Shown in pieces: positions 9,931-18,422 of a stretch of DNA of 64,000 nucleotides. The notes beneath the pieces were generated by a model, which saw only the letters and a list, made by a program, of their open reading frames with translations, did no database searches and had not been told where the DNA came from. How positions within the stretch are numbered: position 1 is the stretch's first letter; each line of letters begins with the position of its first letter. The translations under genes and the position numbers were made by a program. Source of the stretch: an uncultured Hungatella sp. (lineage in GTDB: Bacteria > Bacillota > Clostridia > Lachnospirales > Lachnospiraceae); assembly GCA_947089145.1 (NCBI GenBank), contig CAMUJH010000006.1, forward strand, positions 40,684 to 104,683. Direction: 5' to 3'.

Positions 9931-10668
9931 TCACTGTCCCCCTTTATAGAATTTGCTGCAGGCGTCTACTGCAGAAGCAGTGCCTAAAAGTCCTGGAAGT
10001 ATCTCCTCTTTTGGTCCCTGAGCCGTGATCCTGCCGTCTGCAATAACCACAATCTCATCTGCAATGTTTAAAATCCGTTCCTGGTGAGAAATGATCAGAA
10101 TAGATCCGTCGGTCTTGTCCCGCATGCGTTCAAATACGGAGATCAGGTTTTGGAAGCTCCAGAGATCAATTCCCGCTTCCGGCTCGTCAAAGACGGAAAG
10201 CTTTGTCCCCCTTGCCAGAACCGTGGCAATCTCAATCCGCTTTAATTCTCCGCCGGACAGGCTGGCATTCACTTCCCGGTTAATATAATCCTTGGCGCAC
10301 AGTCCCACCTCTGAAAGATAGGTACAGGCATCTGCTGCGGCCAGCTTCTTTTTTGCCGCCAGGCGGATCAGGTCAAGAACCTGAACTCCCTTAAAGCGGA
10401 CAGGCTGCTGAAACGCATAGCTGATTCCCAGATTGGCCCTTTCGGTAATATTTTTATCTGTAATATCTATGCCGTCAAATATAATCCGCCCCTGCGCCGG
10501 ATGTTCGATTCCGGCAATAAGCCTTGCCAATGTGGATTTGCCGCCGCCGTTAGGGCCGGTGATCACTACAAATTTGTGGTCGTCGATGGACAGGGTCAGG
10601 TCATGGATGATCTCCTTTTCCTTTCTGTCCTCCTGCACGCCAAATGACAGGTTCTCTAATGTAAGCAT
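9931..10668 (-). CDS. sufC: SufC-type Fe-S assembly ATPase
   Basis: A 245-residue cytoplasmic ABC-type ATPase. Walker A is GPNGGGKST, the signature is LSGGELKRIEIA, Walker B with catalytic Glu is LSVFDEPEAGID, and the switch His is in IISHQERIL. The DEPEAGID form is typical of SufC rather than of transporter ATPases, and no permease is nearby. The ATG at 10668 has AAGGAG nine bases upstream. It is the first gene of the two-gene suf operon and is divergent from the DUF4349 lipoprotein gene. Confidence 0.92.
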   Translation of the reverse strand: MLTLENLSFGVQEDRKEKEIIHDLTLSIDDHKFVVITGPNGGGKSTLARLIAGIEHPAQGRIIFDGIDITDKNITERANLGISYAFQQPVRFKGVQVLDLIRLAAKKKLAAADACTYLSEVGLCAKDYINREVNASLSGGELKRIEIATVLARGTKLSVFDEPEAGIDLWSFQNLISVFERMRDKTDGSILIISHQERILNIADEIVVIADGRITAQGPKEEILPGLLGTASAVDACSKFYKGGQ

Positions 10669-10848
10669 GAGAAAAATCTCCTTTTTGTTCCTTAATTTTC
10701 TTTGTACTTTATGAAGCTTTCTTTACTTTCCTTGCTTCTTTCCCCCATATATGTTACCCTGATTCTATAAAATTAGAACCTGCAGAACGCTTGGATTTGC
10801 ATGCAGGCCCGGATTCCCGGCGGCTGCAGTATATGGGAGGAAACCAAT

Positions 10849-11925
10849 ATGAAAAAACAATTTTTGATTCTGCTGCTTGCAGGCTCGCTTTGCCTTGCCG
10901 GATGCGGAGGCAAAGGCAGCTATGACACAGGAGGCGGCTACAACGGCGCCGCTGCGGAAACCACAGCCGCTGCGTACGATTACAAAATGGAGGCCGGGAT
11001 GGCTCCTGAGCCTGTGTTTGAGGATGCGTGGGAAGGGGAAACCGCCGCAGAAACAGCGGCCTCCCAGGATCTTTCCTCTCCCTCGGGCATCAACCAGGCT
11101 TCCTCGTCTGCCAGAAAGCTGATCCGCAATGTGTATATGAACGTGGAAACCGATGCCTTTGACGACCTTATCACTCAGCTCCAGTCCAAAATAACGCAGC
11201 TGGCTGGCTATGTGGAACAGTCTGATATCTCCGGCTCCAGCATCACTTACAACAACGTCCGGCCAAACCGCTATGCTTCTATAACCGCCCGGATTCCCAG
11301 CGATAAGCTGGATCAGTTTATCCTGGTAGTGGAGGACAGCGGCAATGTTACCAACAAGTCTGAGTCCACCCTGGATGTGACCCTGCAGTACAGTGACCTG
11401 GAAAGCAGGAAAAAGACCCTGACCGTGGAGCAGGACCGCATCTGGTCCCTGTTAGAAAAGGCTGATACCCTGGAAGCCGTTATCGCCCTGGAAGAGCGGC
11501 TTTCCGAAATCCGCTATGATCTGGAATCCATGGAGTCCCAGCTGCGCCTCTTTGACAACCAGGTTGAATACAGCACCATCGCAGTTTCCATCCATGAAGT
11601 GCTTCCTGTGGACTTTACCCCCATAGCCCCGGAATCCGTGTCCCAGAGAATTCAAAAGGGCTTCGCAAAAAACGTGGAAAATGTTTCGGAAACCCTTACG
11701 GATCTGTTTATCGGAGTCATCATCGGCATCCCTATCTGGCTTCCGCTCTTGGCTGCTCTGGCCCTGATTCTGGCAATAACCTGGCGAATCAGGAAAGGCG
11801 GGAAGAAAAAGACATGCTCTCTCTTCAGAGCTTTCCGAAAAAAAAGGAACGATATCCCATCCCTTGATTCCCATGCCCAGGTTTCCCAGACCGATTCGGC
11901 GGACAAAGACAATTCATCCTTGTAA
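10849..11925 (+). CDS. DUF4349 lipoprotein
   Basis: A 358-residue predicted lipoprotein. The signal peptide ends in the lipobox LAGC (Cys about residue 19), followed by a Gly/Ala/Thr-rich linker. The body matches DUF4349: RKLIRNVYMNVET at its start, a helical coiled segment with LEERLSEIRYDLESME, then one membrane helix near residues 290-315 and a basic tail. It is therefore anchored by both lipid and helix. The ATG at 10849 has a GGGAGG ribosome site; the earlier ATG at 10801 would bury the signal peptide. Function of the family is unknown. A strong terminator follows. Confidence 0.88.
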   Translation: MKKQFLILLLAGSLCLAGCGGKGSYDTGGGYNGAAAETTAAAYDYKMEAGMAPEPVFEDAWEGETAAETAASQDLSSPSGINQASSSARKLIRNVYMNVETDAFDDLITQLQSKITQLAGYVEQSDISGSSITYNNVRPNRYASITARIPSDKLDQFILVVEDSGNVTNKSESTLDVTLQYSDLESRKKTLTVEQDRIWSLLEKADTLEAVIALEERLSEIRYDLESMESQLRLFDNQVEYSTIAVSIHEVLPVDFTPIAPESVSQRIQKGFAKNVENVSETLTDLFIGVIIGIPIWLPLLAALALILAITWRIRKGGKKKTCSLFRAFRKKRNDIPSLDSHAQVSQTDSADKDNSSL

Positions 11926-11931
11926 ATCCAA

Positions 11932-11970
11932 AAAGGCGGCGGCATCCTTGTTCATGATGCCGCCGCCTTT
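11932..11970 (+). terminator. Terminator after DUF4349 gene
   Basis: Perfect 15-bp inverted repeat (11932-11946 with 11956-11970, rich in GGCGGCGGC) and a 9-base loop directly after the stop codon. The downstream T tract is short (TTTCTCCT). Confidence 0.75.
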
Positions 11971-12155
11971 CTCCTCGTACGGCAAGTATATGTGATCCGG
12001 ACAGTATTTCCACATGCGTCCATACCGAAACCGGATGATGTGCGTATGGCTGAAATCCGTCACCGGTTCTTACAGGGAGCCAGGCACAGCTGTGATGATA
12101 ACAAAAAACCGAACCCTTTCCCCGTAGGAATCAGATTCAGTTAGACAAAAACCGA
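11971..12155. other. Intergenic stretch without recognisable gene
   Basis: Between the DUF4349 terminator and tRNA-Leu. No ORF with a ribosome site and no clear structure was seen. Confidence 0.5.
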
Positions 12156-12239
12156 TGCAGAAGATGGGAGTCGAACCCACAAGGTGTTTCCACCACACGG
12201 ACCTGAACCGTGCGCGTCTGCCAATTCCGCCACTTCTGC
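12156..12239 (-). tRNA. tRNA-Leu (anticodon CAG)
   Basis: An 84-nt class II tRNA on the minus strand. The acceptor stem GCAGAAG pairs with CTTCTGC, with discriminator A. The anticodon loop TTCAGGT gives CAG. The long variable arm and the GGTTCGACTCC T-arm are visible. CCA is not encoded. An identical copy lies at 17293-17376. Confidence 0.95.
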
Positions 12240-12252
12240 ACGAACACGCTTT

Positions 12253-12281
12253 ATTATAGCCTAGTTTCCAGATCTTGTCAA
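12253..12281 (-). promoter_or_regulatory. Consensus promoter of tRNA-Leu
   Basis: Minus-strand TTGACA (12281-12276) and TATAAT (12258-12253) with a 17-base spacer. Both hexamers are perfect sigma-A consensus, as expected for a stable RNA gene. Confidence 0.9.
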
Positions 12282-12333
12282 TCCTTTTATTTTTTGTACT
12301 TGATTTTGTACCTGTTTCGGGGGGATGGCCTTT

Positions 12334-13059
12334 TTAGGCAAACTCCTTCAAATACTCCCGTACAGACCTGCTCATCTCCCTGGAAAAATCACTGTTGTAT
12401 TTTCTGCTGCAAAACGCCTGAATCCAGTTTTCAAAGTCTTTGCCCCTGCACTCCTTTTCCAGCATCTCCTTAAGCTCCTGCTGGGTTAAGCGGCTGTAAC
12501 CGTTCTCATGGACAATGTATTTTTGCCGGCACCTTTCAGGCTTCGGCCTCTCCATCTGCTGTTTCAGAGGATACCCAAACACTGCCATGACAGCCGGAAA
12601 TACATAGGGCGGCAGCTTCAGAAGCTCTCTGTGGGTTTCGCACCGTTCCATAATATCCCCGATATAGCAGGAGCCAATCCCTAAGCTCCATGCGGCAGTT
12701 ACCGCATTCTGGGCCGCAACCGCCGCATCCACCACAGCCAGCATCAGATCCCCGGCCTCCGGCCTGCGGGGCTTGCATTCTCCCCCAAGAAAAGCATCAT
12801 ACCATTTCTGGCAGTCTGCACAGAAAATCAGAACCATCTGCGCCTTAGCAATAAAAGGCTGATGATCGCACGTCTCGGCCAGAATCTCCTTAAGCTTCCC
12901 GTCCGTAATGTCCAGGATGGTGTAGAGCTGCTGGTTGCCTGCCGTAGGCGCTTCCATGGCAGCCTGGATAATCGCCTCTTTCGCTTCCGCTGCTATGGGC
13001 TGATCACGGTACGCCCGAACTGATTTTCTCTCTGTCAATTCTTTTATGGTTGTATTCAT
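12334..13059 (-). CDS. Nitroreductase-family protein
   Basis: A 241-residue FMN-dependent nitroreductase-like protein. The N-terminus ELTERKSVRAYRDQPI contains the usual R-S-x-R-x-[FY] FMN-phosphate site. PTAGNQQLY and SLGIGSCYIGDI are family segments around FMN. The frame is open to 13170, but the ATG at 13059 follows AAGGAGGG and gives a family-typical start. It lies 18 bases after moeA and is likely co-transcribed. Natural substrates of such flavoenzymes vary widely (quinones, nitroaromatics, flavins) and cannot be assigned here. Confidence 0.88.
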   Translation of the reverse strand: MNTTIKELTERKSVRAYRDQPIAAEAKEAIIQAAMEAPTAGNQQLYTILDITDGKLKEILAETCDHQPFIAKAQMVLIFCADCQKWYDAFLGGECKPRRPEAGDLMLAVVDAAVAAQNAVTAAWSLGIGSCYIGDIMERCETHRELLKLPPYVFPAVMAVFGYPLKQQMERPKPERCRQKYIVHENGYSRLTQQELKEMLEKECRGKDFENWIQAFCSRKYNSDFSREMSRSVREYLKEFA

Positions 13060-13076
13060 GTCCAAAATCCCTCCTT

Positions 13077-14279
13077 CTAAAGAAAATACACGTCTATGGT
13101 TTCCCCGGCCAAAAGGCCGGCATTTCCTGCCGGAACCTCTCCCAGCAGGCTGCAGTCCATCACTGACCATACCGCCCCGTTTCTCTGGTTTTTCATCTGA
13201 TCAAACATCAGCCTCCCTTCCTGAATTCTGGCGCTTCCTCTTAAAATCCTTATTCCTCTGCTGGATTTTCCAAAAGGTTCTGAAAGAACCGCCTGGGCCT
13301 TTGTCAGATAAACGCTGCTTCTGCCGCACAGCTTCTTCATATACGGCAGCCCCACATAAAGCATCCCCACTGCAGCCGCGCCTGGATTTCCAGACAACCC
13401 CAGAATCACTTTGCCGTCTTTTACCGCTGCCAGCATTGCCCCGCCAGGCTTAAACGGAAGCCCATGGAACAGTATCCTTGCGCCTATGCGCTCCACGGCT
13501 TTCGGAACATAATCAAAATCCCCGGCGGAGACTCCGCCTGTGGTGATCACCATATCATGGACTGCCAGCGCTCTGCCAATGCTGTCCGCCAGCATCTTTG
13601 TCTCATCCGGCACGATCCCCCATTCCCTTGGCATCATCCCATACGACCGCATGTACCCTGCAAGCAGCAGGGGATTAGTATCGTATACCATTCCTTCCGG
13701 CAGCTGCTTCCCCCGCCTTACAAGTTCGCTTCCTGTACTGATAATTCCCACTTCAGGCTTTCTAAACACCCTGACCCGGCTCATGCCCTGGCCGGCCATG
13801 ACCGCAGCGTCTGCCGCGCCTATAACCTTGCCCGGCTCCATAAGGCAGATCCCCTGTTCTACGTCCTCCCCCGGCTCCACAACATTCCCCCCTGAGGCCG
13901 GCATAAAAAACCGGACCTGCGTGTCTGTAAACCAGGTATCTTCATGCTTTACTACCGTATCTGCGCCCACAGGAACTTTAGCCCCGGTCATGATCCTGGC
14001 TGCCGTCCCTTCTGTAACGGGATGCTTTCCAATGCTTCCCGCCGGAATCCTTTCTGTCACCTTAAGCGTAACCGGATTCTCCCTGGATGCTTCCCGGATA
14101 TCCTGGCTGCGGATGGCATATCCGTCATAGGCGCTTCGCCGGAACGCAGGAACAGCCGTCCCGGCTATAACATGCTCCGCCGCAACTCTGCCGTAAGCTT
14201 CCTCAACAGGAATTTCTTCTGTCTTTAAGTTTACGCTCACATCCAAAAGTGCCTGGCGCGCTTCATTGATCCTCTCCAT
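13077..14279 (-). CDS. moeA: Molybdopterin molybdenumtransferase MoeA
   Basis: A 400-residue MoeA. It inserts molybdate into adenylylated molybdopterin in the last step of molybdenum-cofactor synthesis. Visible family features: the N-terminal EEAYGRVAAEHV, the domain with MTGAKVPVGADTVV, the MoCF-type nucleotide-binding fold with ISTGSELV and TTGGVSAGDFDYV, and GLSGNPGAAAV. The C-terminal domain ends in AGETIDVYFL. The ATG at 14279 (MERINEARQ) is preferred over one nine codons earlier because a GAGGTGG site precedes it. The stump of a molybdopterin oxidoreductase lies immediately upstream, suggesting moeA once formed an operon with its client enzyme. Confidence 0.93.
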   Translation of the reverse strand: MERINEARQALLDVSVNLKTEEIPVEEAYGRVAAEHVIAGTAVPAFRRSAYDGYAIRSQDIREASRENPVTLKVTERIPAGSIGKHPVTEGTAARIMTGAKVPVGADTVVKHEDTWFTDTQVRFFMPASGGNVVEPGEDVEQGICLMEPGKVIGAADAAVMAGQGMSRVRVFRKPEVGIISTGSELVRRGKQLPEGMVYDTNPLLLAGYMRSYGMMPREWGIVPDETKMLADSIGRALAVHDMVITTGGVSAGDFDYVPKAVERIGARILFHGLPFKPGGAMLAAVKDGKVILGLSGNPGAAAVGMLYVGLPYMKKLCGRSSVYLTKAQAVLSEPFGKSSRGIRILRGSARIQEGRLMFDQMKNQRNGAVWSVMDCSLLGEVPAGNAGLLAGETIDVYFL

Positions 14280-14335
14280 CTTCCACCTCTTCCTTAATTT
14301 GTACATAAATTAAAGAAAGGCCAAACCGTTTCCGG

Positions 14336-14473
14336 TCAGGCCCCGGATGAGAACCCGTCATTAACCGGATACCCTTTTGTAGGCACCGTCTTCACTATCC
14401 GGTTGTCTTCCACATAGAAATCCAGATTACAGTCAATGGCGCAATAATTGCAGGTTGTTTGTACTTTCTTCAT
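14336..14473 (-). pseudogene. Truncated molybdopterin oxidoreductase (N-terminal Fe4S4 stump)
   Basis: A 45-codon frame starting MKKVQTTCNYCAIDC and reaching YPVNDGF. This is the beginning of a formate dehydrogenase/molybdopterin oxidoreductase [4Fe-4S] domain (C-x2-C-x3-C, then the P-T-x2-YPVN-x-GF motif). In intact enzymes GF continues as SCIKG and about 600 more residues follow. Here the frame goes to SSGA and stops at TGA, with a hairpin and T-rich run right after. The TGA is far too early to be the family's selenocysteine position, and only another short stretch follows it. I read it as a deletion remnant next to moeA. Confidence 0.75.
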
Positions 14474-14484
14474 ATCATCCCTTT

Positions 14485-14635
14485 TTAACTGTCAAAATGG
14501 ATGCCGTTCCAGTAAATACATTTTTTCATAATGGTTTCCGACATCAATTCTACTCCGTCCAGGGCCCATTTCTTATATTCTTCGAATCCCACTCTGTCAA
14601 TGATTCTCCCCTTCGTCAGTGGGATGTATTTACAA
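14485..14635 (-). pseudogene. Possible C-terminal gene remnant before the oxidoreductase stump
   Basis: A frame overlapping the end of the FMN-binding-like lipoprotein gene reads [18 protein letters not shown] and continues for about 30 residues to a TAA 11 bases before the oxidoreductase start. It has no start codon with a ribosome site, yet the composition is protein-like. It may be the tail of a gene whose front was lost in the same deletion. I do not recognise the family. Confidence 0.3.
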
Positions 14636-15056
14636 ATACAATGCTGGAATCCCCCTGTCTGGCCTGCTCCAGCACGGCCTGCTCCAGCGCCTGAAAGGAT
14701 TTGTGGGAGGAAGAGGCGCCGGACAATGCGTCAATGCGCCCTTCTCCCTGCCCTTCCAGAAACTGGTTTGCATAGTATCGGGTGTATTCATTAGGATAAG
14801 TGCCATTGGAGTGGAGCATGGTCTGCATGTAGGCATTATCCCAGCTTTTAATAAAGCCGCTGGCATTCTCCGCATTGTACTCCACTGAAACAATGCTTCC
14901 GCCTTTCACCATAATCGTAATGTACTCCTTCCAGCCAAAATTATACTCTGAAGCCTGGGCGGTGTAGTAACCGTCCTGAAGAGTCTCTTTGTCACTGCAG
15001 GCTGTCAGCTGCACTGTTGTCAGCAGGATCAGAAGCATGCCGAAAATCCGTTTCAT
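14616..15056 (-). CDS. Lipoprotein with FMN-binding-like domain
   Basis: A 146-residue predicted lipoprotein. Its signal peptide ends in the lipobox LTAC. The segments [11 protein letters not shown] and [21 protein letters not shown] resemble the small FMN-binding domain, in which an S/T-G-A-[ST]-x-[ST] motif carries covalent FMN. Here the motif is SGASSSH, close but not perfect, so covalent flavinylation is only possible. The start overlaps the chemoreceptor stop by four bases (ATGA), indicating translational coupling. It may sense or handle electrons at the outer face of the membrane; this is inference. Confidence 0.7.
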   Translation of the reverse strand: MKRIFGMLLILLTTVQLTACSDKETLQDGYYTAQASEYNFGWKEYITIMVKGGSIVSVEYNAENASGFIKSWDNAYMQTMLHSNGTYPNEYTRYYANQFLEGQGEGRIDALSGASSSHKSFQALEQAVLEQARQGDSSIVFVNTSH

Positions 15057-17077
15057 CTGCTGTGTCCCTCCTTTAACATAAATCTTTTTACCTGGGACTG
15101 AAGCTCCCTGGCTTCACCTGCCAGCAGGCTGCTGGACTGTTTTGTCCCCTCTGCGTTCTGCAGATTCCGATCCGCAATGGCAGAAATGTCTTCAATCCGT
15201 TCCTCCATAATGGCCAGGGCGCTCTCCTGCCCCCGGATCGCTGTCACCAGCTCATCAGAAATGGTGCTGATCTGTGCAGACACATGGGAAATAGCCTGCA
15301 GGGAGCCTGCCGTGCCCGCTGTCAGCTCCACGCCTGTTTGGATGATGACTTTGGTATTATTGACCATATCCGTAGCACTCTGGGCCGCCGCTGCGCTTTT
15401 GGACGCCAGCTGCTTCACTTCGTCAGCCACAACCCCGAATCCTTTTCCGGCTTCACCGGCCCGGGCCGCTTCTATCGAAGCATTAAGAGCCAGAATATTG
15501 GTCTGGAAAGCAATGTCTTCAATGGCTTTGGCAATTTTGGTAATCTCCTGGGCATTGGCGCTGATATTGTCCATTGCGGATGAGAGACGTGTCATCTGAA
15601 TGTTGGCGTCCTGGATACGCTGGGTAATCTCTTCTGTCTGGCACTTGGCCTGGCTGCTGCTTTCTGTAACATCACCCAGCCGTTCTTTCACATGGGTTAC
15701 CTCGCAAACCAGCGCTTCCGTGGATTGATTCTGCTCCAGGGAAGCCTGATGCAGCTGGGCGGACTGGCCGCTTAGTTCTCCGGCCATAGCCGCAAGCCGG
15801 GCAGCAGCAGCGCGAAATCCTGATATGGTGTCATTCATGGACTGAATAATCGTGTACAGGCTGCTCTGAATCAGCACAAAGTCCCCTCTGTATTCTACCT
15901 GAGGTTCCGCGTCCAGATTGCCTCCGGCGATCTGGGTCAGAACCTGTTTAATGTCGGATATGTACCGGTTAACGCTTTCCACTGTGGCATCCAGAGTCCT
16001 GTTCATTATCTCCAGCTCATCCCCGGAGCAAACGGGAACCGCCTCCGTATGCAAATCTCCGTTGGAGAGAGCCACCATCCGGTCTGTAACGCTTTTTACC
16101 GGCTGCGAGATGGAGCGGGACAAGCGCAGAACCAGCAAAATGGAAAGCGCCAGTCCTGCCAGAGTTGCCAGCCCTGCCATTGCCATAGCTCCATTAATAA
16201 AATGGTTGTAATCCGACTTGGGAATCTGGATAACCAATGACCACTGGGTTCCCCGTATGGGTGAAAACGCCACCAACATCAGTTCTCCGTTAATAGGGAA
16301 CTCTGTGGCGCCCGTTTCACCGGTAGTTACGCGGCCTGCGGCCTCCTCATAGCCCTCACTGACCTGGGCCAGTGAGTTTCTGCCTAAAACCAGGGACTGA
16401 TCCGGATGGCCAGTAACAATTCCTTCCTGATTGACCATATATGCCATGCCGTTCTTGCCCAAATTAATGCTGCTGATAACATCATTAAGCGTGTCATATT
16501 TATAGACTCCTACCACGTACAGGGCCGTCTCTTCCCCTGCCCTTATGGGCATCCCCATGGTGATTCCCAGCCTGCCCTGGTATATCGTAGAACTGTAGAT
16601 GGTTAAATTATCGGTTTCTCTCAAAAGTGTCAAAAATCCGCTGTCCAGACTTTCCGGAGCCCCGGCAATTCCCTGCACAAGCTGCCCGTCCAGACCATAC
16701 AGGGCAATGGTGTGAAGCTCGTAAATCTCCGCCGCCTCCTCCAGGACTTCCTCCCGTTTTTCCCAAGTCCCTGCAGCCGTGTCCCCCTCATCGTCAAAAA
16801 CTGCCTCCCCGTCCATCCTGGGGTCGCCGGCAATAGTCATCATACGATCCGCCAGCATGTGGATATTCGCTTCTACCGTTTTAGCTGACTGCCTGGCCAT
16901 TGGCTGAAGACTGTCCAGCAAAATATTGTTGGCAAGTGACTGCATGGAATAGGCCATAATCACACAGCATAAGGCCACTAATATGAGGATGTTAAAAGTG
17001 GTGCTCCTCAATATCCTTCCATTAAGACTCCGTCTCATCTCCCGGCTGGGGCGGGCGCCTGTTTGTTTTCCTACCAC
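15053..17077 (-). CDS. Methyl-accepting chemotaxis protein
   Basis: Chemoreceptor of about 674 residues: N-terminal membrane helix, extracellular dCache-like sensor of about 240 residues, second membrane helix, HAMP region ([13 protein letters not shown]), and a cytoplasmic signalling domain with the hairpin-tip segment [26 protein letters not shown] split around [12 protein letters not shown]. The ATG at 17110 has no ribosome site. A GTG at 17077 has AAAGGAG seven bases upstream and is preferred. The gene is coupled to the FMN-binding-like lipoprotein downstream. No chemotaxis kinase genes are nearby, so it would feed a system encoded elsewhere. Confidence 0.9.
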   Translation of the reverse strand: MVGKQTGARPSREMRRSLNGRILRSTTFNILILVALCCVIMAYSMQSLANNILLDSLQPMARQSAKTVEANIHMLADRMMTIAGDPRMDGEAVFDDEGDTAAGTWEKREEVLEEAAEIYELHTIALYGLDGQLVQGIAGAPESLDSGFLTLLRETDNLTIYSSTIYQGRLGITMGMPIRAGEETALYVVGVYKYDTLNDVISSINLGKNGMAYMVNQEGIVTGHPDQSLVLGRNSLAQVSEGYEEAAGRVTTGETGATEFPINGELMLVAFSPIRGTQWSLVIQIPKSDYNHFINGAMAMAGLATLAGLALSILLVLRLSRSISQPVKSVTDRMVALSNGDLHTEAVPVCSGDELEIMNRTLDATVESVNRYISDIKQVLTQIAGGNLDAEPQVEYRGDFVLIQSSLYTIIQSMNDTISGFRAAAARLAAMAGELSGQSAQLHQASLEQNQSTEALVCEVTHVKERLGDVTESSSQAKCQTEEITQRIQDANIQMTRLSSAMDNISANAQEITKIAKAIEDIAFQTNILALNASIEAARAGEAGKGFGVVADEVKQLASKSAAAAQSATDMVNNTKVIIQTGVELTAGTAGSLQAISHVSAQISTISDELVTAIRGQESALAIMEERIEDISAIADRNLQNAEGTKQSSSLLAGEARELQSQVKRFMLKEGHSR

Positions 17078-17244
17078 GTCTCTCTCTCCTTTAACCTTAT
17101 CTTTAAACATAATAAAAGCCGCTCAATCCTCCAGCATGGGCGATACCGCCCGGTTAGCCAGAGGCTGACAGACTTCCTTGGGCAGTATACCATAGTTTTC
17201 CAATAAAGGGAAGACGCTTTTTTGACTGCAGCCGTCTGTTTGAC

Positions 17245-17288
17245 ACAAAAAAAGGCTTAAATTCCTGATCTTCCAAGAATTTAAGCCT
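17245..17288 (-). terminator. Terminator of the tRNA-Leu pair
   Basis: A 12-bp perfect stem (17253-17264 with 17277-17288) followed on the minus strand by a run of T residues, just downstream of tRNA-Leu(CAG). Confidence 0.88.
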
Positions 17289-17292
17289 CTCG

Positions 17293-17376
17293 TGCAGAAG
17301 ATGGGAGTCGAACCCACAAGGTGTTTCCACCACACGGACCTGAACCGTGCGCGTCTGCCAATTCCGCCACTTCTGC
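17293..17376 (-). tRNA. tRNA-Leu (anticodon CAG), second copy
   Basis: An 84-nt class II tRNA identical to the copy at 12156-12239, with anticodon loop TTCAGGT. CCA is not encoded. It is the second gene of a two-tRNA transcript with tRNA-Leu(AAG). Confidence 0.95.
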
Positions 17377-17379
17377 ATC

Positions 17380-17463
17380 TGCGGGAGATGGGACTTGAAC
17401 CCACACGAGCATACACCCACAAGATCCTTAGTCTTGCCTGTCTGCCAATTCCAGCACTCCCGC
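17380..17463 (-). tRNA. tRNA-Leu (anticodon AAG)
   Basis: An 84-nt class II tRNA. Acceptor stem GCGGGAG/CTCCCGC, discriminator A, no encoded CCA. The stem CAAGA/TCTTG encloses loop CTAAGGA, giving anticodon AAG (A34 probably deaminated to inosine). It is separated by 3 bases from tRNA-Leu(CAG). Confidence 0.93.
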
Positions 17464-17474
17464 GAACCTTTAAT

Positions 17475-17503
17475 AATATATCACAAGTTCTCCGTCTTTG
17501 CAA
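17475..17503 (-). promoter_or_regulatory. Promoter of the tRNA-Leu pair
   Basis: Minus-strand TTGCAA (17503-17498) and TATATT (17480-17475) with a 17-base spacer, 12 bases before tRNA-Leu(AAG). It overlaps the 3' end of the LysR gene at 17504 by adjacency only. Confidence 0.7.
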
Positions 17504-18421
17504 CTATTTTTTGCATTTTTTTAAATTTTTTCTATTCCCTGGCAAAAGCATTTCTAAAAGCCGCTTTCCAGCCGGCGACATATAACTGCGCTGATATGTG
17601 GCTACGCACATGTGCCTTCCCGGCATCCTCTCCTGAAACTCCAGGCAGAACAGCTCCCCTGTCTGCAGCTTCTCTCTGGCAAAATCTTCCACCACGCATC
17701 CCACCCCCATATTTCTGGCGGCAAACTGCACCACCATGTCGCTGGTAGCCAGCTCAAATTCCGGAGCCATCCTTACGCCCCTCTGCTCAAGAAATGACTC
17801 CGTAAAAGCTCTGGTGCTGGTATCTCCCTCAAGAACAATGCAGGGGAGATGTTCCAGCTCCTTATACGCAAGCTTCCTGCCTTTCAGATACAGGAACTTC
17901 TCCCCGGCCACAAACACATTGCGGATCTCTCGCACCACGGCCAAATCGGCATCTTCGTATCCTTCCACCGGCGTGGTCACCACGCCGAAATCGATCTTTC
18001 CCTGGCATAAAGATCTCATGGTCTCAGGAGTAGGGGCGTTGGATACAATCACCTTAATATTGGGGTACCTTTCATGAAACGCTTCCAAATATGACAGCAA
18101 ATAAAACTGCAGCGTCATATCGCTGGCTCCGATGCGGATTTCGCCTGTGTCCAGATCCTGCATTCTCTTTAACGTATTCTCCCCTTCCAGAATCCGCTCC
18201 AGCCCCTGCCTGACATAGCCGTCTAAAAGTTCTCCCTCTTTTGTAAGATGCACCCCTTTGGAAGTGCGGACGAACAGCCTGCAGTTCAGAGCCGCCTCCA
18301 GCTGCTTAATGGCCTGGCTCACTGCCGGCTGGGAGATGCACAGCTGCTCCGCCGCCATGGTAATGCTGCCGGATCTGGACACATGGTAAAATACACGGTA
18401 ATACTCTAAGCTTATATCCAC
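17504..18421 (-). CDS. LysR-family transcriptional regulator
   Basis: A 305-residue LysR-type regulator. The N-terminal helix-turn-helix reads FYHVSRSGSITMAAEQL, then SQPAVSQAIKQLE. The substrate-binding-like domain runs from about residue 90 (GEIRIGASDMT). The start is either GTG at 18421 or TTG at 18433, both at the very end of purB and without a clear ribosome site, so translation is probably coupled to purB. LysR proteins usually control a divergent neighbour, but none is present, so the target is unknown. Confidence 0.88.
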   Translation of the reverse strand: MDISLEYYRVFYHVSRSGSITMAAEQLCISQPAVSQAIKQLEAALNCRLFVRTSKGVHLTKEGELLDGYVRQGLERILEGENTLKRMQDLDTGEIRIGASDMTLQFYLLSYLEAFHERYPNIKVIVSNAPTPETMRSLCQGKIDFGVVTTPVEGYEDADLAVVREIRNVFVAGEKFLYLKGRKLAYKELEHLPCIVLEGDTSTRAFTESFLEQRGVRMAPEFELATSDMVVQFAARNMGVGCVVEDFAREKLQTGELFCLEFQERMPGRHMCVATYQRSYMSPAGKRLLEMLLPGNRKNLKKCKK

Positions 18422-18422
18422 G

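Noticed and set aside
14336-14338. TGA as selenocysteine codon in the oxidoreductase stump
   Set aside because: Far upstream of the family's Sec position (about residue 140), and only a short frame follows before TAA.
17110-17245. A c-di-GMP riboswitch-like motif before the chemoreceptor gene (TGGCTAACCGGGC)
   Set aside because: The 5' half of the GEMM consensus (CACGCA..AAA) is missing; only a small GGGCG/CGCCC hairpin remains.
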